Origin: Siderastrea radians
Lineage: Eukaryota; Cnidaria; Anthozoa; Scleractinia; Rhizangiidae
Direction: 5' to 3'
Length of the DNA: 64,000 nt
Assembly (NCBI GenBank): GCA_964017195.1
Contig: OZ024890.1
Location: 21,104,701 to 21,168,700 of the forward strand
The notes under the pieces were generated by a model. It did not search any database and was not told the origin of the DNA. It saw nothing but the letters and a program-made list of their open reading frames with translations. A program made the translations under genes and the position numbers. The stretch's first letter is position 1. Every line of letters starts with the position of its first letter. This document shows positions 1-11,172 of the stretch, in pieces.

Positions 1-2072
1 GTTCTTTGGCCGGAAATAATACTGGACGTACCACAACATATTCAGCTTTGAGGACAAACGTTCATGAATCTCTTAAAAGAGTCGGGAGGTCCTTCAACCT
101 CACTTTTCTACTGGTCAGAATTCCTAAATTATTTTGCAGAGGAGAAAGACTGGTCTTCTGTAATCTGGAATAATGAAGATAAAAGAATAAACGGATCATT
201 CTTGGATTTCTTAGATGGATTCCTTCTAGATTCGGATGCTTTCCGGAATGGATAGCATCCGAACAGGAATGTTCCCTTATTCCCTGGTTCCCTTCCTAGC
301 GGTGGGGTCGTCAGCCTACCCCATAAATAAATGACGTCATGTATCCTCATAACAGTGTTAGCCAAGACGAGGATGGTACTGAACACGACGGATAGAGACT
401 TCGAGAAAGTAACACAAGCTCAAAAACTCCCAACATTGGTTAAGGGTCTCCAGTAGTAGACAGTGGTGGAACAGAAAGCACTGAAAGGGATTTAACAAGT
501 CGCAGGTAAAACCACTTTCAACAAAAATTATGGTACAAAAATTATGGTATAGTAATCTCTTAATTATTGACTTTTCAGACTGTCACTTTTAAAGCTTAAC
601 TCTTCGTCATGTTTTTACCCTAGAATCGGAGGTCTAACGGAGGCAAACCAAAAACAAATGAATCTTCCAGAGCAGCCAGCAAATTCACAAGAGGTGTCCC
701 AGGTGTGTAAAACAAAATTTAAAATAAATGTCGTGATAAATATCGACTGGGATTCGAAATTTCCGTCACCGAAACTCGACCTAAGCTCTGAACCTTTCCT
801 GAAAAACTGCGATATTTGTGTTCTTCAAAGCTACACTAAACCTTGTTGTTTGTTAAAAGCCAAACCACACACTTGGTTGGAGTTAGCTACATCGAACCCG
901 AGCAAAACGGCCACTGAGGTCTTGACACTACGGTATACAAGGATTTGTGTGTTTCTTGTTGCACATATGCCGCAAATAAATTGATAACTGGATAACTATA
1001 GCTAAGAACGCGTTATCAGCTGCAGTTATATTGCGTCTATAACAGCTACCATTATTATTATTTTGCTTATTTAGCACCAATCCATTGAAGTACGTCAAAC
1101 TCTGTATGAACTGTACCTTTCACTGATGAATTTCTTCAGTTCATATTTGACTCATCGAGGAGGGATGGACGCCCAGACAACAATGTACGTTACTTTCCTT
1201 ACTTACTCCGCATAAAACACTTAATACAACCTGTGACCGTTTTACTATATTAGATGCATATGTCGTTAAAACAACTTTTAACGTGATACTCATATCTTAT
1301 CTTCAACTACGTCAGAAACAGTTATGTGTCTATGTAGTCCTTACTTAAAATAAAACGTCACTCAAGGCCTTTCTCGTGGACTACCATTACACCAGCAATT
1401 TCCATTTTTAATTTTAAGATCGAGATCGTTTAGGATTTAATAAACACAAAGATCAGTAGCACAATCACCATACCCAATCCTGTAACATGCCTTGAAAATA
1501 CAAAAATATATATTTTTGGCCCAAATCAGTTATTTAGGTTTATTTTACCCTGAAAATGGCTAATCTTGCTGTTTTGGGGAAAAATATTACATTCTTTGCA
1601 TATTTAATAGCATTTTTAATTTACCCATGATTCCTTGTGGGCGTGGTCTTTTCTTAGATGTTCAGTTTTAAGCTCACCAGTACAAGAAAATAGTAAAAAT
1701 AAAACAACTTTGAACCTTTTTAACCTTTTAAAAGGCATTTCAGATTACATGGAAACATGTAATTTACAGTTTCATAATTTACATGAAACACGTGGTCGGT
1801 TCATCTCAAGACACGCGATATTTAGAGATTGCTCACTTCCCGGAAAATTAGCCCCTGGAATATGCCCTCAAACCCCCCCAAAGTGTGGTATAAGGGGAGG
1901 TTACAAAGTGTTTTAGTTGGAGAAGAAAGCATGGCGTGTTTAGGAAGGAAATCGCAAGTTTGAAGACGATCTGGAGTCTTCAATGTCTAGCACACTGTTA
2001 CGTAAGCAAAGTTAAGATGGCGAAAAACGTAGCGACTCAATCTAAAGCTAATATTTCAGCCGTTTTGAAAGC
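1..2072. other. No supported gene; AT-rich non-coding sequence
   Basis: Both strands hold only short, low-complexity reading frames of at most about 108 codons, with no recognisable domain and no convincing splice signals around them. The stretch could be intron or 5' flank of locus A, but nothing in it decides this. Confidence 0.4.
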
Positions 2073-2075
2073 TAG

Positions 2076-2179
2076 GAGGTCGAAGTTGTGGAGATAACTG
2101 GAGGATCTTGTGAGCATTCAGATTTGCTCGGTTTTGAAAGCCACTGTGCTTTGTTTGGATCGGACGGCTCAAGGAAAAG
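2076..2179 (+). other. Candidate 5' exon of locus A (ends at a strong splice donor)
   Basis: A consensus donor, AAAAG followed by GTAAGT, lies at 2180. The frame ending in codon phase 2 is open back to a TAG at 2073. Phase 2 is exactly what the next putative exon at 2983 needs; joining them would give an arginine codon across an 803-base intron. There is no ATG in the open frame and the polypyrimidine tract upstream is weak. This could therefore be untranslated leader, an internal exon with a poor acceptor, or a chance donor. The region just upstream contains an ATGGCG that runs into a stop. Confidence 0.3.
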
Positions 2180-2982
2180 GTAAGTTGGCTAAAACATTAT
2201 TGCGTAATCGCGTTACAAATAAAACGTAGCGACTTCTTTGAACTCTCATTTCTTCGTTTATATTCAATGCTTTTGATCGATTCTTTCCCATATTAAAACT
2301 CAAGTTATGAGCATTTAGTTGATGTGTTTTTATCATCCTAGGTTTCAAGTTCAGCATGCAACGGACAACAACATTCTGAATCTCCATTTTCTTGCAAGCA
2401 GCGTTACAGGAAGGATACTCCAAAATGATGAATCCTTTTGATTTGTTTTAATAAACATAAAATGCTTCAACTTTGGTCAAATGTATTGTTATTTGGGGGT
2501 TCTCATTGGGTGTAATCCGTTTGTCCTAGCGAACTTTATTTTTCATAAAAATTGATTTTGAAAAATTTCACCTGCAAGATGGTGTTACGCGTTACATTCC
2601 AAATTTGCCCATATTTCTATCATTTTCTTTTATTTTCTCTTAAGAATAAACATCCTTTACCCCTTCTTGGTATGGATAGTAATCAACAAAGATAACCAAA
2701 GCTGTGTGCAAAAGTCTGACTTTATTGAAGGTCTTGAACTAAAAAAGTAAGCTGAAGTTTATCCAACTACCCCAAGTGGGCATGGTGATTGTGCTACTGA
2801 TCAAAGTGAAGTATTTAGGATTCGTTAAGTGTAAATTAGGTACTGTAAAGTATAGATATTACGTTAATGTAGGTGAAGGAGCTACCTGGAATGTATGGTA
2901 TATCACACCTGTTTTGTATATTTTAACCGTGCAACATAAATCTAATAATAAGATTTTTTTGGCTTTTTGTTGTTTTACAAAG

Positions 2983-5900
2983 GTATCTGCAGAATGAAAG
3001 ATTGAGCAGGTTACACTGGGTAAGTCAATAATGCAAACGCTTACAGTTAAAGCCAAGTTTACATGCTTCTATGCCTTGTAGGATGTAGCAAACGACATAA
3101 CTAAATAAAAATATAGTGCATTGTATATATTTTTGACAAAGGTTTTCAGTTTAACTCTATTTTAACACAACCAATATAGAATTTACATAATTAAAGGTTG
3201 AATATACCTTCACATAAGAAAGATCACCTTGTAACTGTTGTTTCTGTGTAATGATTCTCAGGAATGTCCAGGACAACTAGAATTCGACACTGGTTCCACT
3301 ATTCTAAAACAAATGAAAGAATTATTGCAAGTAAGTGTACATTGGGGAAAGAATTTTACTGAATCTTTAATACGAAATTCATTCCCAGAGAAAAAAATTG
3401 TTCACTGTCTCTATTGCAGCAAGATTATTTTGATGGAGGGGAGACATCACCAAAACAAGTGCTCATTGAAGTTTTTAGCTACCTGTGGACATATTTTCTC
3501 TTCAATGGAAGGGAGGGAGCACAGATAGCAACCAGAAGGTACCTAACCACACTTTCAATCTTACCAGCTACGTCCAGAGTTGAAATAGTTTGCAACAATT
3601 TTTAAACCTGCACTCCTTTCATTATGTTGTGTCCAGGATATTCATCATTTCATTTGTTTCCATTTGTAAGCTCTTCTCTAGCAAAGAGGTAAAACAATAA
3701 TTCTTACTGTAGGATAATTGCCCGTTTTTTTATCACAAGTTTAAAATTTCAAAATTTCAGACTAGCTGTCTACCTGAACATGTGATACACATTTGTTTGG
3801 TCTAACATTTTTGTAGAAGTAGGCTTGTATAGTTAACCATACACCATACAATTCACTAAAACATACAGCAACTATAACACAAAGTACAAAAGATTCGCAA
3901 CTCATTGCACATTAATGTAGCTAAAGACTTCGGTGAAGGCCAAGGAATGTATAAAAACTGGATGGCAAAACAAAAGTATCTTTTCTTTTTCTTGCACTAG
4001 GTATGACCTAGAACAAGGAGAATTTATCTTGGTAAGTTACCAATGACAGGGCTTTCTCTCGAATTTCAACTAAACAACGGGCTGAAAGTGTTCGACAGGC
4101 AGGTAGTCATGGCACTACAAAAACGTTTGTTTTGATAATGGCACTTTTATTTTCAGAATTGCGACAAAAATTTTCCATACTCACCACTGAAAATTCTCCT
4201 TGAACACGTTTATCCTTACAAAACCTTTCCCAAGTATTTCAGTTCTAAACGTTAGTAGCCCTTTGATCTGGTAGAAGTTAGGCAATTAAACTCACAACTA
4301 TAGTGATGCCAGAGCAAATACTCTACCAATGCTTCAAAGACATGAGAGCTCTGCATTTGCCCTGAAATTAGAAAGTCTGATTCCTACTATTCCCTTTCAT
4401 TTTCTTTCAATCTTTCTATACTATTGCTAAGTTCCCGCATCACTATACAACGGTTTTTTTTTTCACTTGCACACAGATTTCATGAATGGGTATTTACCAG
4501 CACTCATGACAGTTAAAACGGTGGTAAGGGCAGTTTGAACATGCACCTTTTCAATTTTTAATAATACTTTCAATTTACTTTTACAAATTCTAGAGCAATG
4601 GAAGAGTGAAAAATGACTGTGAAGTTGTAGCCCCCATTCTTCAGCTACAAACAAGATTATTAAATGTGAGTAAGCAACACCTCTCAAGCTTAATACGATT
4701 TAGACCTGATGTGATTTTTGCTTGAGGAAGGAAGGTTTGAAGTCATTTTCCTCGATTAACTCCACTCCAAAATGAATAGTTTGACTGTAAATCCACTCAA
4801 AAAGTAGCCATCCGTGGGTGTATAATCATATATTAAACATATTTAAATACCACGACGATTATGATGATATACTTCGTTTCTTCTACAAGTACTATTTGAT
4901 AAAGGTGTGATGCGGTGAACATTTTATTACAAATGGATTTAACACACGAGTCTGTTTTGCTTTTCTCTTGTCAACTTGCAGCAAAATTCTACTTACGAAG
5001 AAAGTACCATATTAACTGAACACCTGGGAAGAATATTGTATTACTTAGAACAGAAAACTCAGCGGAATAGGAGAGATGTACAACTCACGAGGTAATTCTT
5101 ACAGAGGCTTTTCCCAGTGAGAGAAACAGTGTTTCTGGTTGTTCCACAAATGTGCATAGTGATCACAACAGAACAAAGCGGGATGCAATTCAGCGAGTAC
5201 TTGGGCTAGTCATTATACAACTGGCTGACAGTGTAGATCAACGGTGACCAGAAATTTATTAAAAACTGGGATAACTGCATTACTGCTCAACAGCAGGACA
5301 CAGGTCTCTTTCTATATTACAAAAAGACCCAATGAAATGCAAGTTTAACAACAGCTTTCTATAAATAACAAACAATTCTAATTGGGCAGAAATAACTGGA
5401 AATCTATGGTGCACATGCTCAAGTTTGGTGTAAATCAACATGTAGCAAGAGTTGTCAAGTTCTGAAATAGTTCTCACTTACAGAAAATTTTTTCACCTTA
5501 TTATTCATTCCAAGAAAATAACACAGACATTTCCTAAGTGTCTTCATTACTCATTTTACAGGCCAGACAATGTAAACACACCATGCGTTTAATGTAATAA
5601 AAATAATTAATTCAAACCGATTCTTTGAGCATAAACCTGATATTTCTCTGATAATTTGCAGTTTCTAAAATATCTGACTTCACTGAAGATCAACTGCTCC
5701 CAGGGTGGGGAGGGGTACTCCATATAGAGGGCTATATGGGGAGGGTCCGCCCAAAGGGGGTGCTTTTTTTCAGGCTCACACTAAAGGGTAGTGAAATTTG
5801 TTATTTTAGTATATTAGAGGGTCACCAAAATGTGCTGAACAAAGAGGAAAAGAAGGAGATGGCAGCTAAAGCTCAGTATACGTATATAAAAGGGTGCCAA

Positions 5901-6496
5901 TTTTGGCAAAATTAACAACACAAAACACATGGAAGCTTTGAGCCTTTGAGCAACCGAACCAGGGTAACTGAAAGCCTGGGAAAAACGTGGTGACCATAGG
6001 ATATTCTGTTGTTTTGGCTTATCCATGAGGTTCAAGCAAGGAGTCCAATTTTTGCTCTAGGTATATGAAAGGGGAGTCATTTTGATCAAAATTAGCATAT
6101 TGAAGGAGCCTCCCTGTATAAAACTTTATTGAATACTCCACCCCCCCCCCCTGCAATTGTTTCGCTGATTGTTTGCTTTAAGTCTGTTATACTGTTGTTC
6201 CATTCCTTCATACAGAAGTTATGATGAAAAAAAAGAGTTTGAAGAATTGGACTGGGTGAGTTAATTTTGTTATACCTTACTATCGCATGTCTGAACGCTA
6301 GCAAATATTAATATCTCATCCAATATATATACCAAAATTACAGCAAGAGGGAGATTCCACTCAGGTTAACCTCAATCAGTCTAAAGCTACACACTCGATT
6401 GAAAAAACGTTGTCACATGAAAAGTATAAACCCTTAACGATGAGACCTAATGGATTTATGGGTAGATATATAATGTCATTTGCATATCCAAAATAA
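2983..6496 (+). CDS. Locus A: multi-exon gene of an unrecognised short-exon family
   Basis: Not recognised. Proposed exons, all with AG acceptors and GT donors: 2983-3019 (37 nt), 3262-3330 (69), 3420-3538 (119), 4001-4031 (31), 4982-5091 (110), 6216-6255 (40), 6344-6496 (153, to TAA). Every junction is in phase. Long exons start in phase 0 and end with two bases of a codon (AG). The short exon that follows supplies the third base and ends in phase 0. The joins at 3538/4001 and 5091/6216 both make arginine codons. The product is predicted helical, with leucine heptad-like spacing in the long exons, for example HLGRILYYLEQ. The short exons encode acidic or aromatic tails such as YDLEQGEFIL and YDEKKEFEELDW. 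No signal peptide or catalytic motif is seen. The terminal exon is uncertain: AATAAA overlaps the stop at 6492. An alternative Lys-rich terminal exon with a good acceptor lies at 7222-7287 (DKMPITPKKMKDKK then stop at 7285). The start codon is not found. The exon chain is seen; that it is one gene is inferred from the matching phases. Confidence 0.55.
5695..6160. repeat. Dispersed repeat inside the last large intron of locus A
   Basis: This G-rich segment starts around GGTGGGGAGGGGTACTCC and ends with a C10 run at 6140. I recognise its wording as that of a high-copy cnidarian interspersed repeat, from memory and not from a search. It has no coding capacity. It lies between the exons ending at 5091 and starting at 6216 of locus A. 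Confidence 0.4.
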
Positions 6497-7782
6497 AAGA
6501 CTGTTCTCTTGCGACTGATGGCATCAGTGTAAGCCTTTCTGAAAGTGGCCAAAATGACTAAAAAAGGGTGCTATACAGAAAAGTACAGTGCAAAATTTGC
6601 AAAAGCTTGCATCCGTTCCCAAACTAAAACAATTTTTGCTGGAAAACTATTCAGAAATAAGGAAATACTATGTTATTTCAGTACGTTATGAAAACAATCA
6701 CTTGCTGATTATGCACACTTCCCAGAAAACCCTTGGGTCTCACATTTTATGGTTTATATGTATCACACGACAATGTTTTTTCAATTGAGTGTATACCTGA
6801 AACAGCAAGGGAGCAGAATAAATGTTGAAGCTGCAGTAATATGAAAACTGATGGCACAAATATTCTTTAACATTAAACATGCATGTACAAGACATTTGCT
6901 AATTGACACAAAAAACTAACTTCCAAACACAACAACAGTAACTAAACAAACCACTATCAAATCAAGTAAAGAGAGAAAGAGAGACAGGGGTAAATACATT
7001 CATAATGAATTAAGGAAAAGTCACCCTGTGGTCTCACCAAGGCAGTTAGTTTTTAATTTAATTGTCTTCTCCCCATGCAGAAACTGAGATGAATGGTTTT
7101 GGGAATGTCTGGGAATACCACCAACCTGTTCCTACTTTACAACAACTGCAACAAGGCACACAGCGATCAGTTGGCTATTAGTTGAATAATAATTATTGTT
7201 TCATAATACACTCAACTGCAGGACAAAATGCCAATTACCCCGAAGAAAATGAAGGACAAAAAGAATAGAAAACTATGTCATTTCTAATTGTTTTGAACAC
7301 TTTCCAACTTAGGCAGTGATGGTATTTTGTGCTGTACATCTTACAAAGTAAGGAAACAATCAGACTGCTGAAAACTGCACTATCCTATGTTGAGTAACAT
7401 ACTATTTACACTAGCTCAAGTTTTTTCCCTCGGGACAGTAGCAGCTTCTTATAACCGGGCTTCTTTTTTGGAGCTCTCCAAAATATTCCAAAATATTAAT
7501 TATAAAATTCATTATTTTTTCCAACTTATTAAAATCCAGAGTTGGGGATCAAATGCTTTTAATCACTAAATGGGTGTTAATTGGCATTGTTTAATGGATC
7601 ATCAAGTGAGTTTCCCTAATTAGCCTTTCTTCATAAAGGTTCAATGATTTAATTCTTACAATACAATTTTTGTTTTTGGAAGCTCATTTGACTGAATGGA
7701 AACTTGTAGCAAATTTGTATATCTGGTTCACGCCAAGGGAAATTTATGATGTTGGAAAATTATCTTGACGGAAACCTCTAAC

Positions 7783-9160
7783 ACGACATTGCCACAAAAC
7801 ACTGTAGCTTACGTCAACTAAAACTCAAGAAATTGGCTTATTTTTTGTTACAAAAACTTAACAATTGACATCATATAGTTACATGTACAAGTAATATCTC
7901 TACAGATTGAAGGTTGTTATTATTTGGCATGCTACGTTTGTTGTTAGTGCATTTGATATTATTCAATATGTTGTTTTTTAAAATTTTGTTGTTGCTGTCA
8001 AGTTAAGGATTCATCAGATTTTGTGTTTTCAGAGTTTTGTATATAATAAGTTAAAGACTAAGAATACACTATTTTTTGTATTGGTGGACATGGGATAAAA
8101 TCTAACATTGGCTAACGTCAATATAATTATATTTTACAATGCCACGAAACACTGTAGCTTACATCAACTAAAACTCAAGAAATCTGCTTATTTTTTCTGG
8201 TACAAAAACTTGACAAATTGACATCATATAGTTACAAGTAATATCTTTAAAGATTGAAGTTTGTTATTATTTGGCATGCTTTGTTTGTTGTTAGTGCATT
8301 TGATATTATTCAATTTGTTGTTTTTTAAAATTTTGTTGTTACCATCAAGCTAAGGATTCATCATATTTTGTGTTTTCAGAGTTTTGTATATAATAAGTTA
8401 AAGATCAAGAATACATTATTTTTGTATTGGGGGACGTGGGATAAAATCTGACATTGGCTAATGTCAATATAATTATATTTTACATTCCCATGGAACACTG
8501 TAGCTTACATCAACTAAAACTCCTGAAATCTGCTTATTTTTTCTGGCACAAAAACTCGACAAATTGACATCATACATGTATAGTTACAAGTAATATCTTT
8601 AAAGATTGAAGGTTGTTATTATTTGGCATGCTACGTTTGTTGTTAGTGCATTTGATATTATTCAATATATTGTTTTTTAAAATTTTGTTGTTACCTTCAA
8701 GTTAAGGATTCATCAGATTTTGTGTTTTCAGAGTTTTGTACATAATAAGTTAAAGATCAAGAATACATTATTTTTGTATTGGGGGATGTGGGATAAAATC
8801 TGACATTGGCTAATGTCAATATAATTATATTTTACATTCCCATGGAACACTGTAGCTTACATCAACTAAAACTCAAGAAATCTGCTTATTTTTTGGTACA
8901 AAAACTTGACAAATTGACATCATAATTATAGTTACAAGTAATTACATCTTTAAAGATTGAAGGTTGTTATTATTTGGCATGCTTCGTTCGTTGTTAGTGC
9001 ATGTGTTATTATTCAATTTGTTGTTTTCAATTTAAGGATTCATCAGATTTTGTATTTTCCGAGTTTTGTATATAACAAGTTAAAGATTGAGAAAACATTA
9101 TTTTTGTATTAGGGAATGTGGGAAATCTGACATTGGCTAATGTCAATATAATTATATTTA
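7783..9160. repeat. Tandem array, four copies of a ~350-bp unit
   Basis: The landmark ACTGTAGCTTA recurs at 7801, 8151, 8497 and 8849, giving periods of 350, 346 and 352 bases. The last copy is shortened and ends near 9160. Units share blocks such as GGCATGCT and GTTAGTGCAT and mostly differ by substitutions and small indels. Each unit closes with a short hairpin, GACATT-ggct-AATGTC, mutated in the first copy. No unit holds an open frame. The array reads as a short satellite or a tandemly amplified non-autonomous element; TIRs were not found. Confidence 0.85.
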
Positions 9161-9469
9161 ATCCAAGAAAAACCATTGCAGTTATGTATGCAAATTAAGT
9201 GGTTGCAAAAAAATCCCTCAAAAATTCAGATTTCAACTGGAATGGGAGGGGGGGAGGTGGAAACCCAGGAGAAAAGGGGCGGGAGGTGCTCCGGGAGGAG
9301 GGAGAAGAGGAGCACGAAGGGGGATTCCCAATGCGGCGGGAAGCAGAAGGAACAGGGGAAAATTATGCAACATCGCACAATTAACTTTGCCATCAAAAAA
9401 GCACAAAGAGGCGGGAGCCAACACAACTATGGTGGGAAACGGGAAGTTTAAACTCCGCCATGTCCCCCT

Positions 9470-9540
9470 CCAGGAATCATCAGAACCTAAGACCCTGCAA
9501 CCAGTGCAGTGGTCTACTAACTGACCTATCAATTCATGAC
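9470..9540 (-). mobile_element. tRNA-like SINE head, minus strand
   Basis: Read on the minus strand, TAGGTCAGTTAGTAGACC resembles a pol III A box and GGTTCTGATGATTCC resembles a decayed B box, at tRNA-like spacing. The anticodon region does not fold into a clear tRNA, so this is a SINE head or tRNA relic. It faces a similar element on the plus strand at 9590. Confidence 0.45.
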
Positions 9541-9589
9541 CATTCATCTCCCATGGGTATATTGCAAACTCACAAATGGCCGTTTCCCA

Positions 9590-9665
9590 GTTGGCTTGAT
9601 AGCTGAGTTGGTAGACCACTGCACCAGTATGGTAGTCCTATGGGTTCTAATCCCATTGAACCTTC
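9590..9665 (+). mobile_element. tRNA-like SINE head, plus strand
   Basis: TAGCTGAGTTGGTAGACC (A box) and GGTTCTAATCC (B box variant) are spaced as in a tRNA. The central CACTGCACCAGTATGG is shared in form with the inverted copy at 9470-9540. The acceptor stem does not close, so it is not called as a functional tRNA gene. Confidence 0.5.
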
Positions 9666-10039
9666 AAGCTTGCATTTTCAATTTCAAGCTTTCTTTTCGC
9701 AACTGCTTTTAAAGCTGTGTACAGAACTGCGATGGTCTCTTTGAAATTCCTCATTTTCCTTGTTGAAAGAAATGAGTTATTTTCTCCACCCCTGAATCTG
9801 AAATAATGTGAAATTTAATTCCGTGAATTTGAATAATAAAAGTGACAAATGCAATAGGAATTTGCCACCTTGTATAGTGTCATGATATACAGGCAAAAAA
9901 AACCATGCAATAAATCTTTTGTTTGACACAACTATTCTAGCTGCTGTTTTAGCGTGTGTTTGCTAATATTTCTTTGTACCCTTGTCACTCTCCCGTTTCA
10001 CCACTGGCATTCATGGTCGATCAGCCGAGCCTGAATTTC

Positions 10040-10096
10040 AGCCAAGGTTCTCCTCTAGTCGCTTACTCCCAAGTAAGCGACTAGAGGAGATGGCTG
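10040..10096. repeat. Near-perfect hairpin, 18-bp arms
   Basis: The arms 10050-10067 and 10072-10089 (CTCCTCTAGTCGCTTACT and its complement) are separated by four bases. A weaker outer match, CAGCC with GGCTG, extends the stem. This is the form of a miniature foldback element. Confidence 0.75.
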
Positions 10097-10764
10097 AAGT
10101 AGTGCAGTCTACATAAACGTATAGTATCAATCTGTTTGTATTTTACATCCAATCAATATAGTAGCCAGTCAAACATATGCATAGGTAAACAAACTGACCT
10201 GCAACGCACTTTATCCCACCAGTACTAGTAACAGCAAGAGACACACCAGTCGGTCCCTGTAGGTCAAAAGGTAAATTGACCATGGTAAGCTTAAATTTTT
10301 TCACGCGTTCTTGAGTCGTGACCTTTTCTTTCTGATGGTCCGATTGTTTTCGCAGACGAAGCAGGCATCTTCCTATCTCCTAGACGAAAGGAGGCCTTCA
10401 TGTTTTCAGCAGAGTTCCAAAGCTATTCTAAGGCTTCAACAAGTGAGAAAGAAACACCTAGTCGTTCGAGTTCCACTGAGCATTACTGAGCATCACACTG
10501 AATAATACGACGATGCCATTACCAGTCCCCAGGAATCTCTAGACCGTGAAGCCATGGGACACAGTAGAGAGCTCCGAGTTTGAATAGTCAATATTAGAGC
10601 GCGCGTAAAAAGAGATTCACTTCAGAATTATTATTTAACTGATCGATGCACGTTGTCAGTAAAACTATTCGATGTTCGGAGAAAGACTACTCAACTAAAC
10701 TATTCTATCAGAGTGATTCACACAATGAAACATGACCAAAAGTCGAAACAGTGGTGACAGAATC

Positions 10765-10826
10765 GATCGCCTCTCACCATTGTGGCCCTGGCTCGGATCC
10801 CGGACACGGTTCCATATCAGGAGAAA
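10765..10826 (+). mobile_element. SINE fragment
   Basis: It resembles the tRNA-related head at 47,100-47,175: both have TCGCCTC, then CACCA, then a B-box-like TCGGATCCCGGAC, then CCATAT. The A-box half and the tail are missing here. Confidence 0.4.
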
Positions 10827-11172
10827 TAATCGGGGATGGAAACCGTAAGTTTATACCATTTTAAGTCATGGAGTAGTCCCCATGATATGTAACAACTTTT
10901 CTAGTTTCAGAAAAAGTTGCGCCCTACGCGCGACACACGCGAGCGATTGCTAGGTTCGCGCGCGGAAAAAATGAAATTCTTTCAGCACGTTAATAATGGC
11001 GTCCAAACATTTAAATTTAGGTTACGTTTATCTGCGTGAGGGCTAGTTAGCGGACTTAGACTTCCACACTGAAAGACGAAATACTTGAAAGAAGTCCAGG
11101 GGCAATTTGAATAAAAGTGAAATTGATCAAATGACGTGCACAGAAAGGTAAAACAAGCGCGATGACCATGGT

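Noticed and set aside
658..984. 108-codon plus-strand frame
   Set aside because: No domain, no convincing splice sites and AT-rich codon use like the surrounding non-coding sequence.
7783..9160. CRISPR-like array
   Set aside because: The units are whole ~350-bp tandem copies without unique spacers, in a eukaryotic context.
9233..9619. 128-codon minus-strand frame
   Set aside because: It reads through a G-rich low-complexity stretch and the tRNA-like repeat; composition-driven.
9590..9665. Functional tRNA gene
   Set aside because: A and B boxes are recognisable, but the acceptor and anticodon stems do not close.
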